NCBI RefSeq assembly: GCF_001667265.1
Contig: NZ_LZHW01000031.1
Coordinates: forward strand, 151,354 to 215,353
Direction of reading: 5' to 3'
Source: Mycobacterium sp. ACS4331
GTDB lineage: Bacteria > Actinomycetota > Actinomycetes > Mycobacteriales > Mycobacteriaceae
DNA: 64,000 bases
A model generated the notes under the pieces. The model made no database searches. It worked only from the letters and a program-made list of their open reading frames with translations, and was not told the DNA's origin. This document shows positions 37,320 to 46,112 of the stretch, piece by piece (the first letter of the stretch is position 1; each line of letters opens with the position of its first letter). The position numbers were made by a program, and so were the translations under genes.

Positions 37320-38172
37320 CTGAGCTCGCCGCTGACGGGATCGCCGTCGCGGTGACGTGCCGGGTACTCAAGCTCGCCCGCCAACCGTATTACCGCTGGC
37401 TGGCCAATCCCATCACCGATGCCGAACGCATCGAGGCCCACCGCACCAACGCCCTCTTCGACGCCCACCAAGACGACCCCGAGTTCGGGTACCGCTATCT
37501 CGTGGAGGAGGCCCAGGATGCCGACGAATCGATGGCCGAGCGCACCGCCTGGCGGATCGGCTCGCAGAATCGGCTGTGGAGCGTGTTCGGAAAAAACGGG
37601 GCAAGAACGGCAGAGTGGGACCGCCGGTACACGATGACCTCGTTGAGCGTGACTTCACCGCTGACGCCCCAAATCAGTTGTGGCTCACTGACATCACCGA
37701 GCATCGCACCGATGAAAGCAAGCTCTATCTCTGCGCGATCAAGGACGTGTTCTCCACCCGCATCGTCGGGTACTCGATCGACTCTAGGATGAAGTCCCGG
37801 CTGGCCACCACAGCGCTCAGCAGTGCGGTGGCTCGCCGCGGTGAGGTGGCCGGGTGCATTCTGCACTCCGATCGCGGATCTCAATTCAGGTCAAGGCGAT
37901 TCGTACACGCACTGAACCATCACGAGATGGTCGGATCGATGGGCCGCGTCGGTGCCGCCAGCGACAATGCGGCCACGGAGAGCTTCTTCGCCCTGCTGCA
38001 GAAGAACGTGCTCGATCGCCGTCGCTGGAGCACACGAGAAGAGCTGCGGATCGCGATCGTCACCTGGATCGAACGGACCTACCATCGCCGCCGGCGCCAA
38101 TCTGGACTCGGGCGGTTGACCCCGGTCGAATTCGAAGCGATTATGACCACACGGGCCCGTCAGGCCGCGTGA
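37301..38172 (+). pseudogene. IS3-family transposase OrfB with internal frameshift
   Basis: OrfB is entered by -1 frameshift and reads RQPYYRWLANPITDAER and EFGYRYLVEEAQ. At the A-run 37591-37596 the frame breaks; the next frame continues GKNGRVGPPVHDDLVERDFTA, then the rve catalytic core with Asp in LWLTDITEH, Asp in ILHSDRGSQF and Glu in NAATESFFALLQKN (DDE triad complete), and ends at 38172. Restoring one A (7 instead of 6) rejoins both halves. Either the copy is dead or the run A AAA AAC is itself slippery. Confidence 0.8.
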
Positions 38173-38273
38173 CCGAAACTGTCAGCTGATCGTGCAGCAG
38201 ACCCGTATGGCCACACGACGTAAGAGCAGGCCAAGAGCGCCGTCCAATTATTGGCCGCAAAGCTTCATCCGGC

Positions 38274-38570
38274 TTAAAGCAATTTGTCGAACACGTCTCT
38301 GTACGGACATCCCCGACGCCCACGGTTTCCGGGATTGCCGGGACTACCGGCATTGCCGGGGTTTCCAGGGTTGCCGATGTTGCCGTAGTTCCCGTGGTGC
38401 ATGTCCACAATCTGGCTGTCGTAGATCTCTCCTACGTACTGTCCGGTGAGGCGGTGGACGTGACCCGACGAGCTGATTTGGCCAATGGGCTTTCCACGCA
38501 TGTCGTGGATGAACCGCCCGCGGATGTAGCCAGCAGCATTCCCGTCTGCGCGGTAGATGTAGTCAGTCAT
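38274..38570 (-). CDS. 4-fold beta-flower protein with collagen-like C-terminal tail
   Basis: 98 residues. The first ~58 have four short beta repeats (MTDYIYRADGNAAGYIRG, RFIHDMRGKPIGQIS, GHVHRLTGQYVGEIY, DSQIVD), the pattern of the small 4-fold beta-flower family. Then come nine uninterrupted Gly-X-Y triplets (GNYGNIGNPGNPGNAGSP...), rich in GNP, as in collagen-like or Gly-rich phage/surface tails. No signal peptide. Accessory gene next to tRNA-Pro; function unknown. Confidence 0.7.
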   Translation of the reverse strand: MTDYIYRADGNAAGYIRGRFIHDMRGKPIGQISSSGHVHRLTGQYVGEIYDSQIVDMHHGNYGNIGNPGNPGNAGSPGNPGNRGRRGCPYRDVFDKLL

Positions 38571-38642
38571 GCTGCGAGTGTGCCTGCACGGTACGACAGG
38601 GCAACACCTGAAGGGTGTAAACAATGGGCCTACGAACGCGAA

Positions 38643-38676
38643 AGAGGCACCCTCTGCATGAGCAGAAAGTGCCTCT
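38643..38676. terminator. hairpin downstream of tRNA-Pro
   Basis: AGAGGCAC (38643-38650) pairs with GTGCCTCT (38669-38676), with an inner TCTGC/GCAGA stem. On the minus strand it ends in CTCTTTC, immediately after the tRNA. Confidence 0.65.
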
Positions 38677-38682
38677 GACGTT

Positions 38683-38759
<77 letters not shown>

Positions 38760-38849
38760 TTGCCTCCGGAGTAACTCCGGCAGCGAGACGAAAGCCTACC
38801 TCAGAGCGCCGCGCGAATCCCAATCCGGGTGCCCGCGCGGCGCTTCGAG

Positions 38850-40268
38850 TCAGCCTGCGTTCCGCGAACCCGCAGGACGGCGCCCGCGGCCACCCCGCGA
38901 GGACCGTGAAGCACCCGCACCGCCACCGGCGTGCCCGTCACCGCGATGCGTGCCGCCACCCTGCCCCGAGCCACGGTGCGCACCCGCGCCCTGGCCGGAA
39001 CCGCGGCGACGCTGCGAGTTGGAGCCCGAACCGGACCGCCCCGCGCCCGCAGGGCGCGACGGCGGGGCCTTGGGGGCCGCCTTGGGAGCAGGAGCCCGGT
39101 AGGGCGCGATCTCCCCCACCAACGCGTGCACGGCTTCGGAGTCGGCATCGACGGTCTGCGGGGTCACCGAGATGCCGGCACGACGCAGCAGCGTCTGGGT
39201 GTCCCTGCGCTGCTCGGGCAGCACCACCGTGACGACGTCACCGGCGCTGCCGGCACGCGCGGTGCGACCCGACCGGTGCAGGTACGCCTTGTGCTCGGCG
39301 GGCGGATCGATGTGCACCACCAACTCGACCTCGTCGACGTGCACACCGCGCGCCGCGATGTCGGTGGCCACCAGCACCCGGACCTCGCCCGAGGAGAACG
39401 CGGCCAGGTTGCGGTCACGCGCGGGCTGCGACAGGTTGCCGTGCAGATCGACGGCGGGGATGCCGGCGTCGGTCAGCTGCTTGGCCATCTTGCGGGCGTG
39501 ATGTTTGGTGCGCATGAACAGGATTCGCCGTCCGGTGCCGGACGCCAGGCGGTGCACCAGCTGCTTCTTGGCGTCGACGCCGGCGACGTGGAAGACGTGA
39601 TGCGTCATGGCGGCGACGGGTGAATTGGCCTCGTCGACCGAGTGCAGCACCTCGTTGCGCAGGAACCGCTTGACCAGCTTGTCGACACCGTTGTCCAGCG
39701 TCGCGGAGAACAGCAGGCGCTGCCCATCGGCGGGCGTGGCGGCCAGGATGCGGGTGACGCCGGGCAGGAAGCCCAGATCGGCCATGTGGTCGGCCTCGTC
39801 GATCACGGTGATCTCGACGGCGTCGAGACTGATGAGGCGCTGGCGCATCAGGTCCTCGAGGCGGCCCGGGCAGGCGACGACGATGTCGACGCCGGCCTTG
39901 AGCGCGGTGACCTGGCGACTCTGCGCCACGCCACCGAAGATGGTCGTGACCTTCAGTCCGTGCGCGACAGCCAGGGGTTCCAGCGTGGCGGTGATCTGCG
40001 TGGCCAGTTCGCGGGTCGGCGCCAGCACCAGGCCGGTCGGCCGCGACGGGGTGCGTGAGGCGCCGACGAGGCGGCTCACCAGCGGGATCGAGAACGCGAG
40101 CGTCTTGCCGCTGCCGGTCTTGCCGCGCCCGAGGACGTCGCGTCCGGCCAGGGTGTCAGGCAGGGTCGCGGCCTGGATGGGGAACGGCTGGGTGCGGTCG
40201 ATGTCGGCCAAGGCCTGCACCATGGATGCGCGCACGCCGAGGTCAGAAAAAGTCTGAGGGTTACTCAT
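38850..40268 (-). CDS. rhlE: DEAD-box RNA helicase RhlE
   Basis: 472 residues from the ATG at 40268 (AAAGGCGAT upstream). Q motif PFPIQAATLP, Walker A GKTGSGKT, PTRELA, the DEAD variant IDEADH, SAT (LLFSATL), and HRSGRTARAG of the second RecA domain. The last ~80 residues are a low-complexity Arg/Gly/Ser/His tail that should bind RNA non-specifically. In bacteria these enzymes help RNA turnover and ribosome assembly. An upstream in-frame extension to 40652 is not used. Nearest relative by type is Rv3211. Confidence 0.9.
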   Translation of the reverse strand: MSNPQTFSDLGVRASMVQALADIDRTQPFPIQAATLPDTLAGRDVLGRGKTGSGKTLAFSIPLVSRLVGASRTPSRPTGLVLAPTRELATQITATLEPLAVAHGLKVTTIFGGVAQSRQVTALKAGVDIVVACPGRLEDLMRQRLISLDAVEITVIDEADHMADLGFLPGVTRILAATPADGQRLLFSATLDNGVDKLVKRFLRNEVLHSVDEANSPVAAMTHHVFHVAGVDAKKQLVHRLASGTGRRILFMRTKHHARKMAKQLTDAGIPAVDLHGNLSQPARDRNLAAFSSGEVRVLVATDIAARGVHVDEVELVVHIDPPAEHKAYLHRSGRTARAGSAGDVVTVVLPEQRRDTQTLLRRAGISVTPQTVDADSEAVHALVGEIAPYRAPAPKAAPKAPPSRPAGAGRSGSGSNSQRRRGSGQGAGAHRGSGQGGGTHRGDGHAGGGAGASRSSRGGRGRRPAGSRNAG

Positions 40269-40494
40269 ATCGCCTTTCAGGCACAGAGACGTGATGCGGC
40301 CTGGAGGGCCGTCAACACTGGGGCGAGACTGCCGGTCGGCAATTTCGATCGCCGTAAGAAATCCGGTGCTGACGCACTGATCACCGCTGGCCTTCACGGC
40401 CCAACATGCGGGATGATCACTGGCTCCACGACGTCGTTGGCCGGCATTCTCATGCGCCAACGTTGATATGAGTCTACCGCACCGGCACCGTGAG
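40269..40494. other. long leader/intergenic region upstream of rhlE
   Basis: 226 bases between the TauE/SafE stop and rhlE. On the minus strand TAGACT at 40468-40473 could be a -10, giving an rhlE leader of ~190 bases. Apart from AGGGCCG/CGGCCCT-type GC hairpins nothing specific is seen. Confidence 0.35.
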
Positions 40495-41421
40495 TCAGCC
40501 CGCGGTCTCGTCGGGCACGGGTTCGCCGACCGAGGCCTCCAGTTCGTCGGGCACGTAGGCTGGAGCGTGCATGGCCCGCCACGCGTAGAACAGCAGTCCC
40601 GCCCAGACGACGACGATGGTCGCGTAGATGCCCGTCGACCATGGACCGGCAATTCCGAAGTACTTCACCAGTTTCTGGCTGTTGGTCAGGATGATGACAC
40701 CGCCCACCGCGGTGCCCAGAAGCGCTGGGCTGACCCGGCTGACCAGCCACGCCGCCAATGGCGCGGCCAGGATTCCACCGACCGCCAGTCCGAGCACGAT
40801 CGGCAGGTTGTGCAGGAACTCCTCACGAAGGCCGACCAGGAATCCCAGTGACGCCGAGACCGCGACCAGGAACTCCGACGCCGAGACGGACCCGATCACG
40901 GTGCGTGGCGCGGTCTTCCCGCGGGACAGCAGTGTGCTTGTGGTCACAGGTCCCCATCCGCCGCCGCCGGAGGCGTCGATGAAGCCGCCGAACAGTCCCA
41001 GCGGGGCAAGGAATTTGGCGGTGTGCCGGGTGTGCGTCGCGGCCAGGCCGGGCGGTCTGCCGAGGGAGAACCTGATCAGCACGTACAGGCCGATCGCGAG
41101 CAGGATCGCGGCCATCAGCGGGGCCGCGTCCTCCGTCGACAGCGACGACAGCACCGTCGCCCCGAGGAATGCGCCGACCGCGCCGGGGACACCGAGCTTG
41201 GCGACGATGCTCCAGTCGATGTTCTTGAAACGCCAGTGCGACAACCCCGACGCCAGGGTGGTCCCGACCTCGGCGAGATGCACTGCGGCACTGGCCTGCG
41301 CGGCCGCGACGCCGCTGAGCACCAGAAGCGTGGACGCCGTCACACCGAAGGCCATTCCAAGTGCGCCGTCAACCAACTGGGCGCCGACTCCGACAAGGGT
41401 GAAGATCAACAGTGAGCGCAC
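40495..41421 (-). CDS. TauE/SafE family sulfite/anion permease (larger copy)
   Basis: 308 residues, about eight membrane helices. GVGAQLVDGALGMAFGV and FGGFIDASGGGGWGPVTTSTLL are the two inverted-repeat signatures of the TauE/SafE (DUF81) family, which exports sulfite or sulfoacetate-type anions. The GTG at 41421 has only a weak upstream GAAAG. The gene follows a Cys-rich upstream ORF in its leader, so expression probably responds to cysteine supply. It lies in tandem with a second family member. Confidence 0.85.
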   Translation of the reverse strand: MRSLLIFTLVGVGAQLVDGALGMAFGVTASTLLVLSGVAAAQASAAVHLAEVGTTLASGLSHWRFKNIDWSIVAKLGVPGAVGAFLGATVLSSLSTEDAAPLMAAILLAIGLYVLIRFSLGRPPGLAATHTRHTAKFLAPLGLFGGFIDASGGGGWGPVTTSTLLSRGKTAPRTVIGSVSASEFLVAVSASLGFLVGLREEFLHNLPIVLGLAVGGILAAPLAAWLVSRVSPALLGTAVGGVIILTNSQKLVKYFGIAGPWSTGIYATIVVVWAGLLFYAWRAMHAPAYVPDELEASVGEPVPDETAG

Positions 41422-41460
41422 GGGCTGCGATGCTTTCGGTCAATGGCCGCAGATGCAGCC

Positions 41461-41470
41461 GAGGAGGAAA
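41461..41470 (-). promoter_or_regulatory. anti-Shine-Dalgarno-like element in the TauE leader
   Basis: On the transcript this is UUUCCUCCUC, just after the Cys-Cys leader ORF stop. UCCUCC can pair with GGAGGA of the leader ORF's own ribosome-binding site (41603-41598), a possible switch helix. Inferred by eye, not folded. Confidence 0.35.
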
Positions 41471-41486
41471 TGGGGACGCGCGAAAT

Positions 41487-41594
41487 TCAGCGCGTACAAC
41501 ACATTTCGTCGAAAGCAAGCAACCGGCGCGACGGCCAGAACGGTTCGAGGGCAGCCAGGACCGACGGCGCGATGCACATCGGCTGGTGAGCCAC
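41487..41594 (-). CDS. Cys-Cys leader peptide (putative cysteine-responsive attenuator uORF)
   Basis: 35 codons from the GTG at 41594, with AGGGAGG five bases upstream, a better ribosome-binding site than that of the permease it precedes. The peptide is VAHQPMCIAPSVLAALEPFW followed by PSRRLLAFDEMCCTR and TGA at 41487. A Met-Cys near the start and adjacent Cys codons three codons before the stop are the layout of mycobacterial cysteine-responsive leader ORFs, where ribosome stalling on Cys codons controls a downstream sulfur gene. Here the downstream gene is a TauE/SafE sulfite permease, 65 bases away. Confidence 0.7.
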   Translation of the reverse strand: MAHQPMCIAPSVLAALEPFWPSRRLLAFDEMCCTR

Positions 41595-41627
41595 CGGTCC
41601 TCCCTACGTCAGCAAATCTCGATCAGC

Positions 41628-42410
41628 CTACACCGCCAGCAGTCGGTACAGCCCGATGAGGCCCACCACCACGATCACCAGGCGCAGGGCGTTCGGGGAG
41701 AGCCGTCGGCCGTAGTGCGCGCCCAGGAAGCCGCCGACCAGTGAACCGATCGCGATCAGGGCCGCCGCAAGCCAGCTGATCCGGTCGAACGCCACGACCG
41801 TGTAGGCCAGCGCCGCCACAATGTTGACCAGCAACGACAGCAGGTTCTTGGCAGCGTTCATGCGCTGCATCGACTCCGGCAGCAGCAGGCCCATGACCGC
41901 GATCAGCAGAATGCCCTGGGCCGCGGTGAAGTAACCGCCGTACACGCCGACCGCGAACGTTCCGGCGACCAGAGCCGCCATCCGTCCCGGCGTGATGTGT
42001 TCGACCGAACGCCCGGCCTGCTCGGCACGCTCACGGGCCCACGACTGGATGCGCGGGCCGATCACGACGAGCACCAGCGCCGCCACCAGCAGGGCCGGGA
42101 CGATCTGGGTGAACACCTTCTCCGGCAGGTGCAGCAGCAGCCATGCTCCGAGGCCCGCACCGACCAGGGATGCCGGGATCTGCCAGCGCAGTCGATGCCA
42201 CTGCCCCCGCAGTTCGCGGCGGTACCCCCAGGTGCCCGAGACCCCGCCGGCCACCAGGCCCACGGCGTTCGACATCGTGGCGGTGACCGGCGGGAAGCCG
42301 AGCGCGACGAGCGTGGGGAACGTGATCAGCGTGCCGGACCCGACAATGGCGTTGATCGCGCCGGCGCCGACACCGGCGACCGCGATCAAGATCATGTGGG
42401 CGACGGACAC
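41628..42410 (-). CDS. TauE/SafE family sulfite/anion permease (smaller copy)
   Basis: 260 residues, about seven or eight helices. GVGAGAINAIVGSGTLITFPTLV at the N-terminus and GVYGGYFTAAQGILLIAVMG in the middle are the paired signatures of the family. Upstream partner of the second TauE/SafE gene; the Cys leader ORF lies in the 206-base gap between them. Substrate (sulfite, thiosulfate, organosulfonate) cannot be read from sequence. Confidence 0.85.
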   Translation of the reverse strand: MSVAHMILIAVAGVGAGAINAIVGSGTLITFPTLVALGFPPVTATMSNAVGLVAGGVSGTWGYRRELRGQWHRLRWQIPASLVGAGLGAWLLLHLPEKVFTQIVPALLVAALVLVVIGPRIQSWARERAEQAGRSVEHITPGRMAALVAGTFAVGVYGGYFTAAQGILLIAVMGLLLPESMQRMNAAKNLLSLLVNIVAALAYTVVAFDRISWLAAALIAIGSLVGGFLGAHYGRRLSPNALRLVIVVVGLIGLYRLLAV

Positions 42411-42482
42411 CCGCCCGACCCTACTCGCGGGGATTTCGGCGCGGTTACGTGCGCTGGGCGCCGGAAAGCGCGCCGAAATCGC

Positions 42483-43892
42483 TCACTTGCGGGGCTTGCC
42501 GCGCTTCTCGCGCACCCGCACGTTGACGCGAATCGGGCTGCCCTCGAAGCCGAAGGTCTCGCGGAGTCGACGCTCGAGGAAACGGCGGTACCCGGCCTCC
42601 AGGAAGCCCGTGGTGAAGAGCACGAATGTGGGCGGACGCGCGGTGGCCTGGGTGGCGAACAGGATCCGGGGCTGCTTGCCGCCACGCACCGGCGGCGGCG
42701 TGGCCGCCACGACCTCCTTGAGGAAGGTGTTCAGCTGGCCGGTGGTGATCCGGGCATCCCAGGAGGCCAGCGAGGTCTCCAGGGCCGGCACGAGCTTCTG
42801 CACGGCCCGGCCTGTCATCGCCGAGATGTTCACGCGCGGCGCCCACTTCACCTGAGCCAGTTCGCGATCGATCTCGCGCTCCAGCAGATAGCGCCGATCC
42901 TCGTCGACGAGGTCCCATTTGTTGAACGCCAGCACAAGCGCGCGACCGGCCTCGATCACCATCGACAGCACGCGCTGATCCTGTTCGGTCAGCGGTTGTG
43001 AGGCGTCGATCAGGACGATCACGACCTCGGCGGAGTCGATCGCCCCGTGGGTGCGTACCGACGCATAGAACTCGTGGCCACTGGACTGACCGACCTTGCG
43101 ACGCAGGCCCGCGGTGTCGACGAAACGCCATGTCTTGCCGCCCAGTTCGATCAGCGAGTCGACGGGATCGACGGTGGTGCCGGCCATGTCGTGCACCACG
43201 GAACGCTCGTCACCGGCCAGGCGATTCAGCAGCGACGACTTCCCGACGTTGGGCTTGCCGACCAGCGCCACGCGTCGCGGGCCACCGGACTTGCCCGAAA
43301 CCTCGGACACCTCGGGCAGATCGGCGACCACGGCGTCCAACAGATCGGCGACACCGCGGCCGTGCATGGCGCTGATCGGGTGCGGCTCCCCCAGCCCCAG
43401 CGACCACAGTGCGGCGGCCTCGGGTTCCTGTTTCTCACCGTCAACCTTGTTGGCCGCCAGGAACACCGGCTTGCCGGAGCGGCGCAGGATGCGCGCGGCG
43501 GCCTCATCACCGGAGGTGGCCCCGACGACGGAGTCCACGACGAAGATGATGGCGTCGGCCGTGCGCATGGCCACCGAGGCCTGCTCGGCCACCAACTGCT
43601 GCAGGCCCTGCGCATCAGGTTCCCATCCGCCGGTGTCCTGCACCACGATTCGTCGCCCGGACCACAGCGCGTCGTAGGACACGCGGTCGCGGGTCACGCC
43701 GGGCAGATCCTGCACGACGGCCTCGCGGCGACCCAGGATGCGGTTCACCAGTGTGGACTTGCCCACGTTGGGCCGACCCACGACCGCGATCACCGGCGGC
43801 GGTGCGGTGAACTCCTCGAGTTCTTCGGCGTAGTCCGAAGCGTCGATCTCCCAGTCGGCTTCGTCTGACCAGGTGCCGTCCTCGTCGGTCAT
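42483..43892 (-). CDS. der: ribosome biogenesis GTPase Der (EngA)
   Basis: 469 residues with two tandem GTPase domains: [16 protein letters not shown] (G1 of domain 1), [10 protein letters not shown], then [16 protein letters not shown] (G1 of domain 2), DTAGLRRKV and FNKWDLVDE. The C-terminal KH-like domain has [16 protein letters not shown]. Der assists 50S subunit assembly. An N-terminal acidic extension of ~30 residues ([18 protein letters not shown]) is typical of actinobacteria. The ATG overlaps the cmk stop by 4 bases. Confidence 0.96.
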   Translation of the reverse strand: MTDEDGTWSDEADWEIDASDYAEELEEFTAPPPVIAVVGRPNVGKSTLVNRILGRREAVVQDLPGVTRDRVSYDALWSGRRIVVQDTGGWEPDAQGLQQLVAEQASVAMRTADAIIFVVDSVVGATSGDEAAARILRRSGKPVFLAANKVDGEKQEPEAAALWSLGLGEPHPISAMHGRGVADLLDAVVADLPEVSEVSGKSGGPRRVALVGKPNVGKSSLLNRLAGDERSVVHDMAGTTVDPVDSLIELGGKTWRFVDTAGLRRKVGQSSGHEFYASVRTHGAIDSAEVVIVLIDASQPLTEQDQRVLSMVIEAGRALVLAFNKWDLVDEDRRYLLEREIDRELAQVKWAPRVNISAMTGRAVQKLVPALETSLASWDARITTGQLNTFLKEVVAATPPPVRGGKQPRILFATQATARPPTFVLFTTGFLEAGYRRFLERRLRETFGFEGSPIRVNVRVREKRGKPRK

Positions 43893-44560
43893 CGAACCGC
43901 CCCACTGCGTTGTTGAACCAGATCTGCCAGATGCGAGATGACGTCAAGCTGGGTCATGTCGCCGGTGTCGACGACGATGGCGTCCTCGGCGGCCCGCAAC
44001 GGCGAGACCGCGCGGGTCGAGTCCAGGTGGTCGCGGCGAAGGACGTCGGCCAGCACCGCGTCGTAGTCATCGCCGAGCCCGGCGGCGACGTTCTGGTCGT
44101 TGCGCCGCTTCGCGCGCACCTCGGGGGACGCGGTGAGGAAGATCTTCACGTCGGCGTCGGGAAGCACCACGGTGCCGATGTCGCGGCCCTCCACTACGAT
44201 GCTGTCCGAACCCCCGGCCAGCACTCGCTGCAGGTCCACCAGGCGCGCCCGAACCGCGGGCACCGCAGAGACCGCAGAGACCGCGCGGGTGACGGCGTCA
44301 CCGCGGATCTCAGCCGAGACATCTTCTCCGGCAAGGAAAGCGCGCGAGTCGGCAGGGTCGTAACTCACCGACAGGTCGGCGTCGACGGCCGCGATCGCGG
44401 CGGGATCGTCCAGCGACACCCCGGCGCGCAGCACCGCCAACGTCACGATGCGGTACATCGCTCCGGTGTCGAGGTATCGGGCGCCGAGCGCGGTGGCCAG
44501 ACCGCGCGACACGCTCGACTTCCCCGTGCCCGCCGGTCCGTCAATCGCCACAGTGGTCAC
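43889..44560 (-). CDS. cmk: cytidylate kinase
   Basis: 223 residues. P-loop [19 protein letters not shown] at the N-terminus, YLDTGAMYR in the substrate site, and [24 protein letters not shown]. Phosphorylates CMP/dCMP. Starts 4 bases inside the rluB end and overlaps der by ATGA, so scpA-scpB-rluB-cmk-der is one tightly packed operon. Confidence 0.96.
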   Translation of the reverse strand: MTTVAIDGPAGTGKSSVSRGLATALGARYLDTGAMYRIVTLAVLRAGVSLDDPAAIAAVDADLSVSYDPADSRAFLAGEDVSAEIRGDAVTRAVSAVSAVPAVRARLVDLQRVLAGGSDSIVVEGRDIGTVVLPDADVKIFLTASPEVRAKRRNDQNVAAGLGDDYDAVLADVLRRDHLDSTRAVSPLRAAEDAIVVDTGDMTQLDVISHLADLVQQRSGAVR

Positions 44561-45309
44561 AATCCAACCGCCTTGTAAAGCTCCCCGATCTCCTTGCTCG
44601 TCAACGCCCGCAGACTGCCCGGACGCTGATCCCCCAATGACACCGCACCGATGTCGGTGCGCACCAACGCCTCCACCGGGAAGCCCACCGAGTCCAGCAG
44701 CCTGCGCACGATGTGCTTACGGCCCTCGTGCAGGGTCACCTTGACCAGCGACCTGCCCGGGATGGAGTCGACCATCGCGAAGTCGTCGACCTGCACGGGC
44801 CCGTCCTCGAGTTCGACACCGGCCTTGAGCTTCTTGCCCAACCCCTTGGGCACCTTGCCGGTCACGGTGGCCAGGTAGGTCTTGGGGACCTCGAACGACG
44901 GGTGCATCAACCGGTGCGCCAACTCGCCGTCGTTGGTCAGCAGGATCAGTCCCTCGGTCTCGGCGTCCAGGCGACCGACGTGAAACAGCTTCTTGTTGCC
45001 GCGAACTCGATGCTCAACGAGATCGCCGATGCACGGCCGACCACGGTCGTCGGACATCGTCGACTGCATGCCGACCGGCTTGTTCAGCGCCAGATGCACC
45101 AGCGTGTCGTCGTGCATCACCCGCGCACCATCCACCCGGATCACTGAGTTGTCCGGGTCAACCCGCGTGCCCAACTCGGTGACGATCCGGCCGTCGACCT
45201 CGACGCGGCCGTCGAGGATCATCCTCTCGGCGACGCGCCGTGACGCAATCCCAGCCTGCGACAACACTTTCTGCAGTCGCACGCCCTCAACCGACGAATC
45301 CGGCATCAC
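44557..45309 (-). CDS. rluB: 23S rRNA pseudouridine synthase (RluB/RsuA family)
   Basis: 250 residues. An N-terminal S4 RNA-binding domain ([20 protein letters not shown]), then the catalytic Asp in [21 protein letters not shown], and the late motif [17 protein letters not shown]. It isomerises a uridine of rRNA, by family position most likely in 23S. The start overlaps the scpB stop (GTGATG). Same operon as cmk. Confidence 0.93.
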   Translation of the reverse strand: MMPDSSVEGVRLQKVLSQAGIASRRVAERMILDGRVEVDGRIVTELGTRVDPDNSVIRVDGARVMHDDTLVHLALNKPVGMQSTMSDDRGRPCIGDLVEHRVRGNKKLFHVGRLDAETEGLILLTNDGELAHRLMHPSFEVPKTYLATVTGKVPKGLGKKLKAGVELEDGPVQVDDFAMVDSIPGRSLVKVTLHEGRKHIVRRLLDSVGFPVEALVRTDIGAVSLGDQRPGSLRALTSKEIGELYKAVGL

Positions 45310-46112
45310 TGGTCCTCATCCACATCGAGGGCCGGCGCCGCCTCAGGCGCGGGCCCGCCATCGAGCTTCATGAAACGCGGTTCGGAGTCCAGCGTCTCGG
45401 AGATGTCGTCGATCACGTCGACATCGGGCAGCAGCGGAGCGATGTCGGGCAGGTCCGTCAGCGACGTCAACCCCAACCGCTCCAGGAACAACTCGGTGGT
45501 GGCGAACGTCACGGCGCCACTGTCGGCGTCGGTGCCCGCCTCGGTGATCAGGCCGCGCGCCAACAGCGTGCGCATCACCGCATCGACGTTGACCCCGCGC
45601 ACCGCGCTCACGCGCGCTCGGGTCACGGGCTGCCGGTAGGCCACCACAGCCAGCGTCTCCAGCGCGGCCCGGGTCAGCTTCGACCGCGACCCGTCGAGCA
45701 GCAGCCGCTCGACGTACGGGGCGAACCGCGACCTCGTGTACAGCCGCCACCCACCCGCGGCCTCCCGCAGGTCGATGCCGCTGTCGCGGGCGGTGAACTC
45801 CTCGGCCATCAGCGCGAGCTTGGCCATGATGCGGTACGCGGGCTGGCCGGCGGCGCCGGCCAGCGCGTCGACGCTGATCGGCGTGTCGACGACCAGCAGC
45901 AGCGCCTCCAGGACGCGGCCGAGTTCGTCGTCATCGAGTTCGGCCTCATCGAGTTCGGCGCCGTCGAGTTGAGCGCCCTCGAGCACAGCAGCGTCGAAAC
46001 CGGCCTCGGAAGCGCTCGGCGCCTCGGCGTGGGATTCGACGTCACCGGGGTCTGTCGGCTCAGCCGTCGTCACGGTTTCGACGGCATCAGGACCTGCCAC
46101 CTCGTCGGTCAT
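45306..46112 (-). CDS. scpB: segregation and condensation protein ScpB
   Basis: 268 residues. The folded part (about 50-235) has LEALLLVVDTPISVDALA, ALETLAVVAYRQPVTRARVSAVRGVNVDAVMRTLLARGL and FLERLGLTSLTDLPD, two winged helices of ScpB. Acidic tails at both ends are common in mycobacteria. With ScpA it forms the kleisin-kite part of the Smc condensin. ATGA overlap with scpA. Confidence 0.95.
   Translation of the reverse strand: MTDEVAGPDAVETVTTAEPTDPGDVESHAEAPSASEAGFDAAVLEGAQLDGAELDEAELDDDELGRVLEALLLVVDTPISVDALAGAAGQPAYRIMAKLALMAEEFTARDSGIDLREAAGGWRLYTRSRFAPYVERLLLDGSRSKLTRAALETLAVVAYRQPVTRARVSAVRGVNVDAVMRTLLARGLITEAGTDADSGAVTFATTELFLERLGLTSLTDLPDIAPLLPDVDVIDDISETLDSEPRFMKLDGGPAPEAAPALDVDEDQ

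Larger units (their letters stand above)
36939..38206 (+). mobile_element. IS3-family insertion sequence
   Basis: About 1.27 kb with terminal inverted repeats: ACGGGTCTGCTGCACGA at 36939-36955 is matched perfectly by its reverse complement at 38190-38206, and partial similarity continues inwards (AGxTGACA). It carries orfA and orfB of an IS3-type transposase. No clear 3-4 bp target duplication flanks it. Confidence 0.85.

Noticed and set aside
38330..38395. Short near-repeats at about 9-base period, CRISPR-like at first sight
   Set aside because: They encode the Gly-X-Y triplets of the small beta-flower protein; no spacers, no cas genes.
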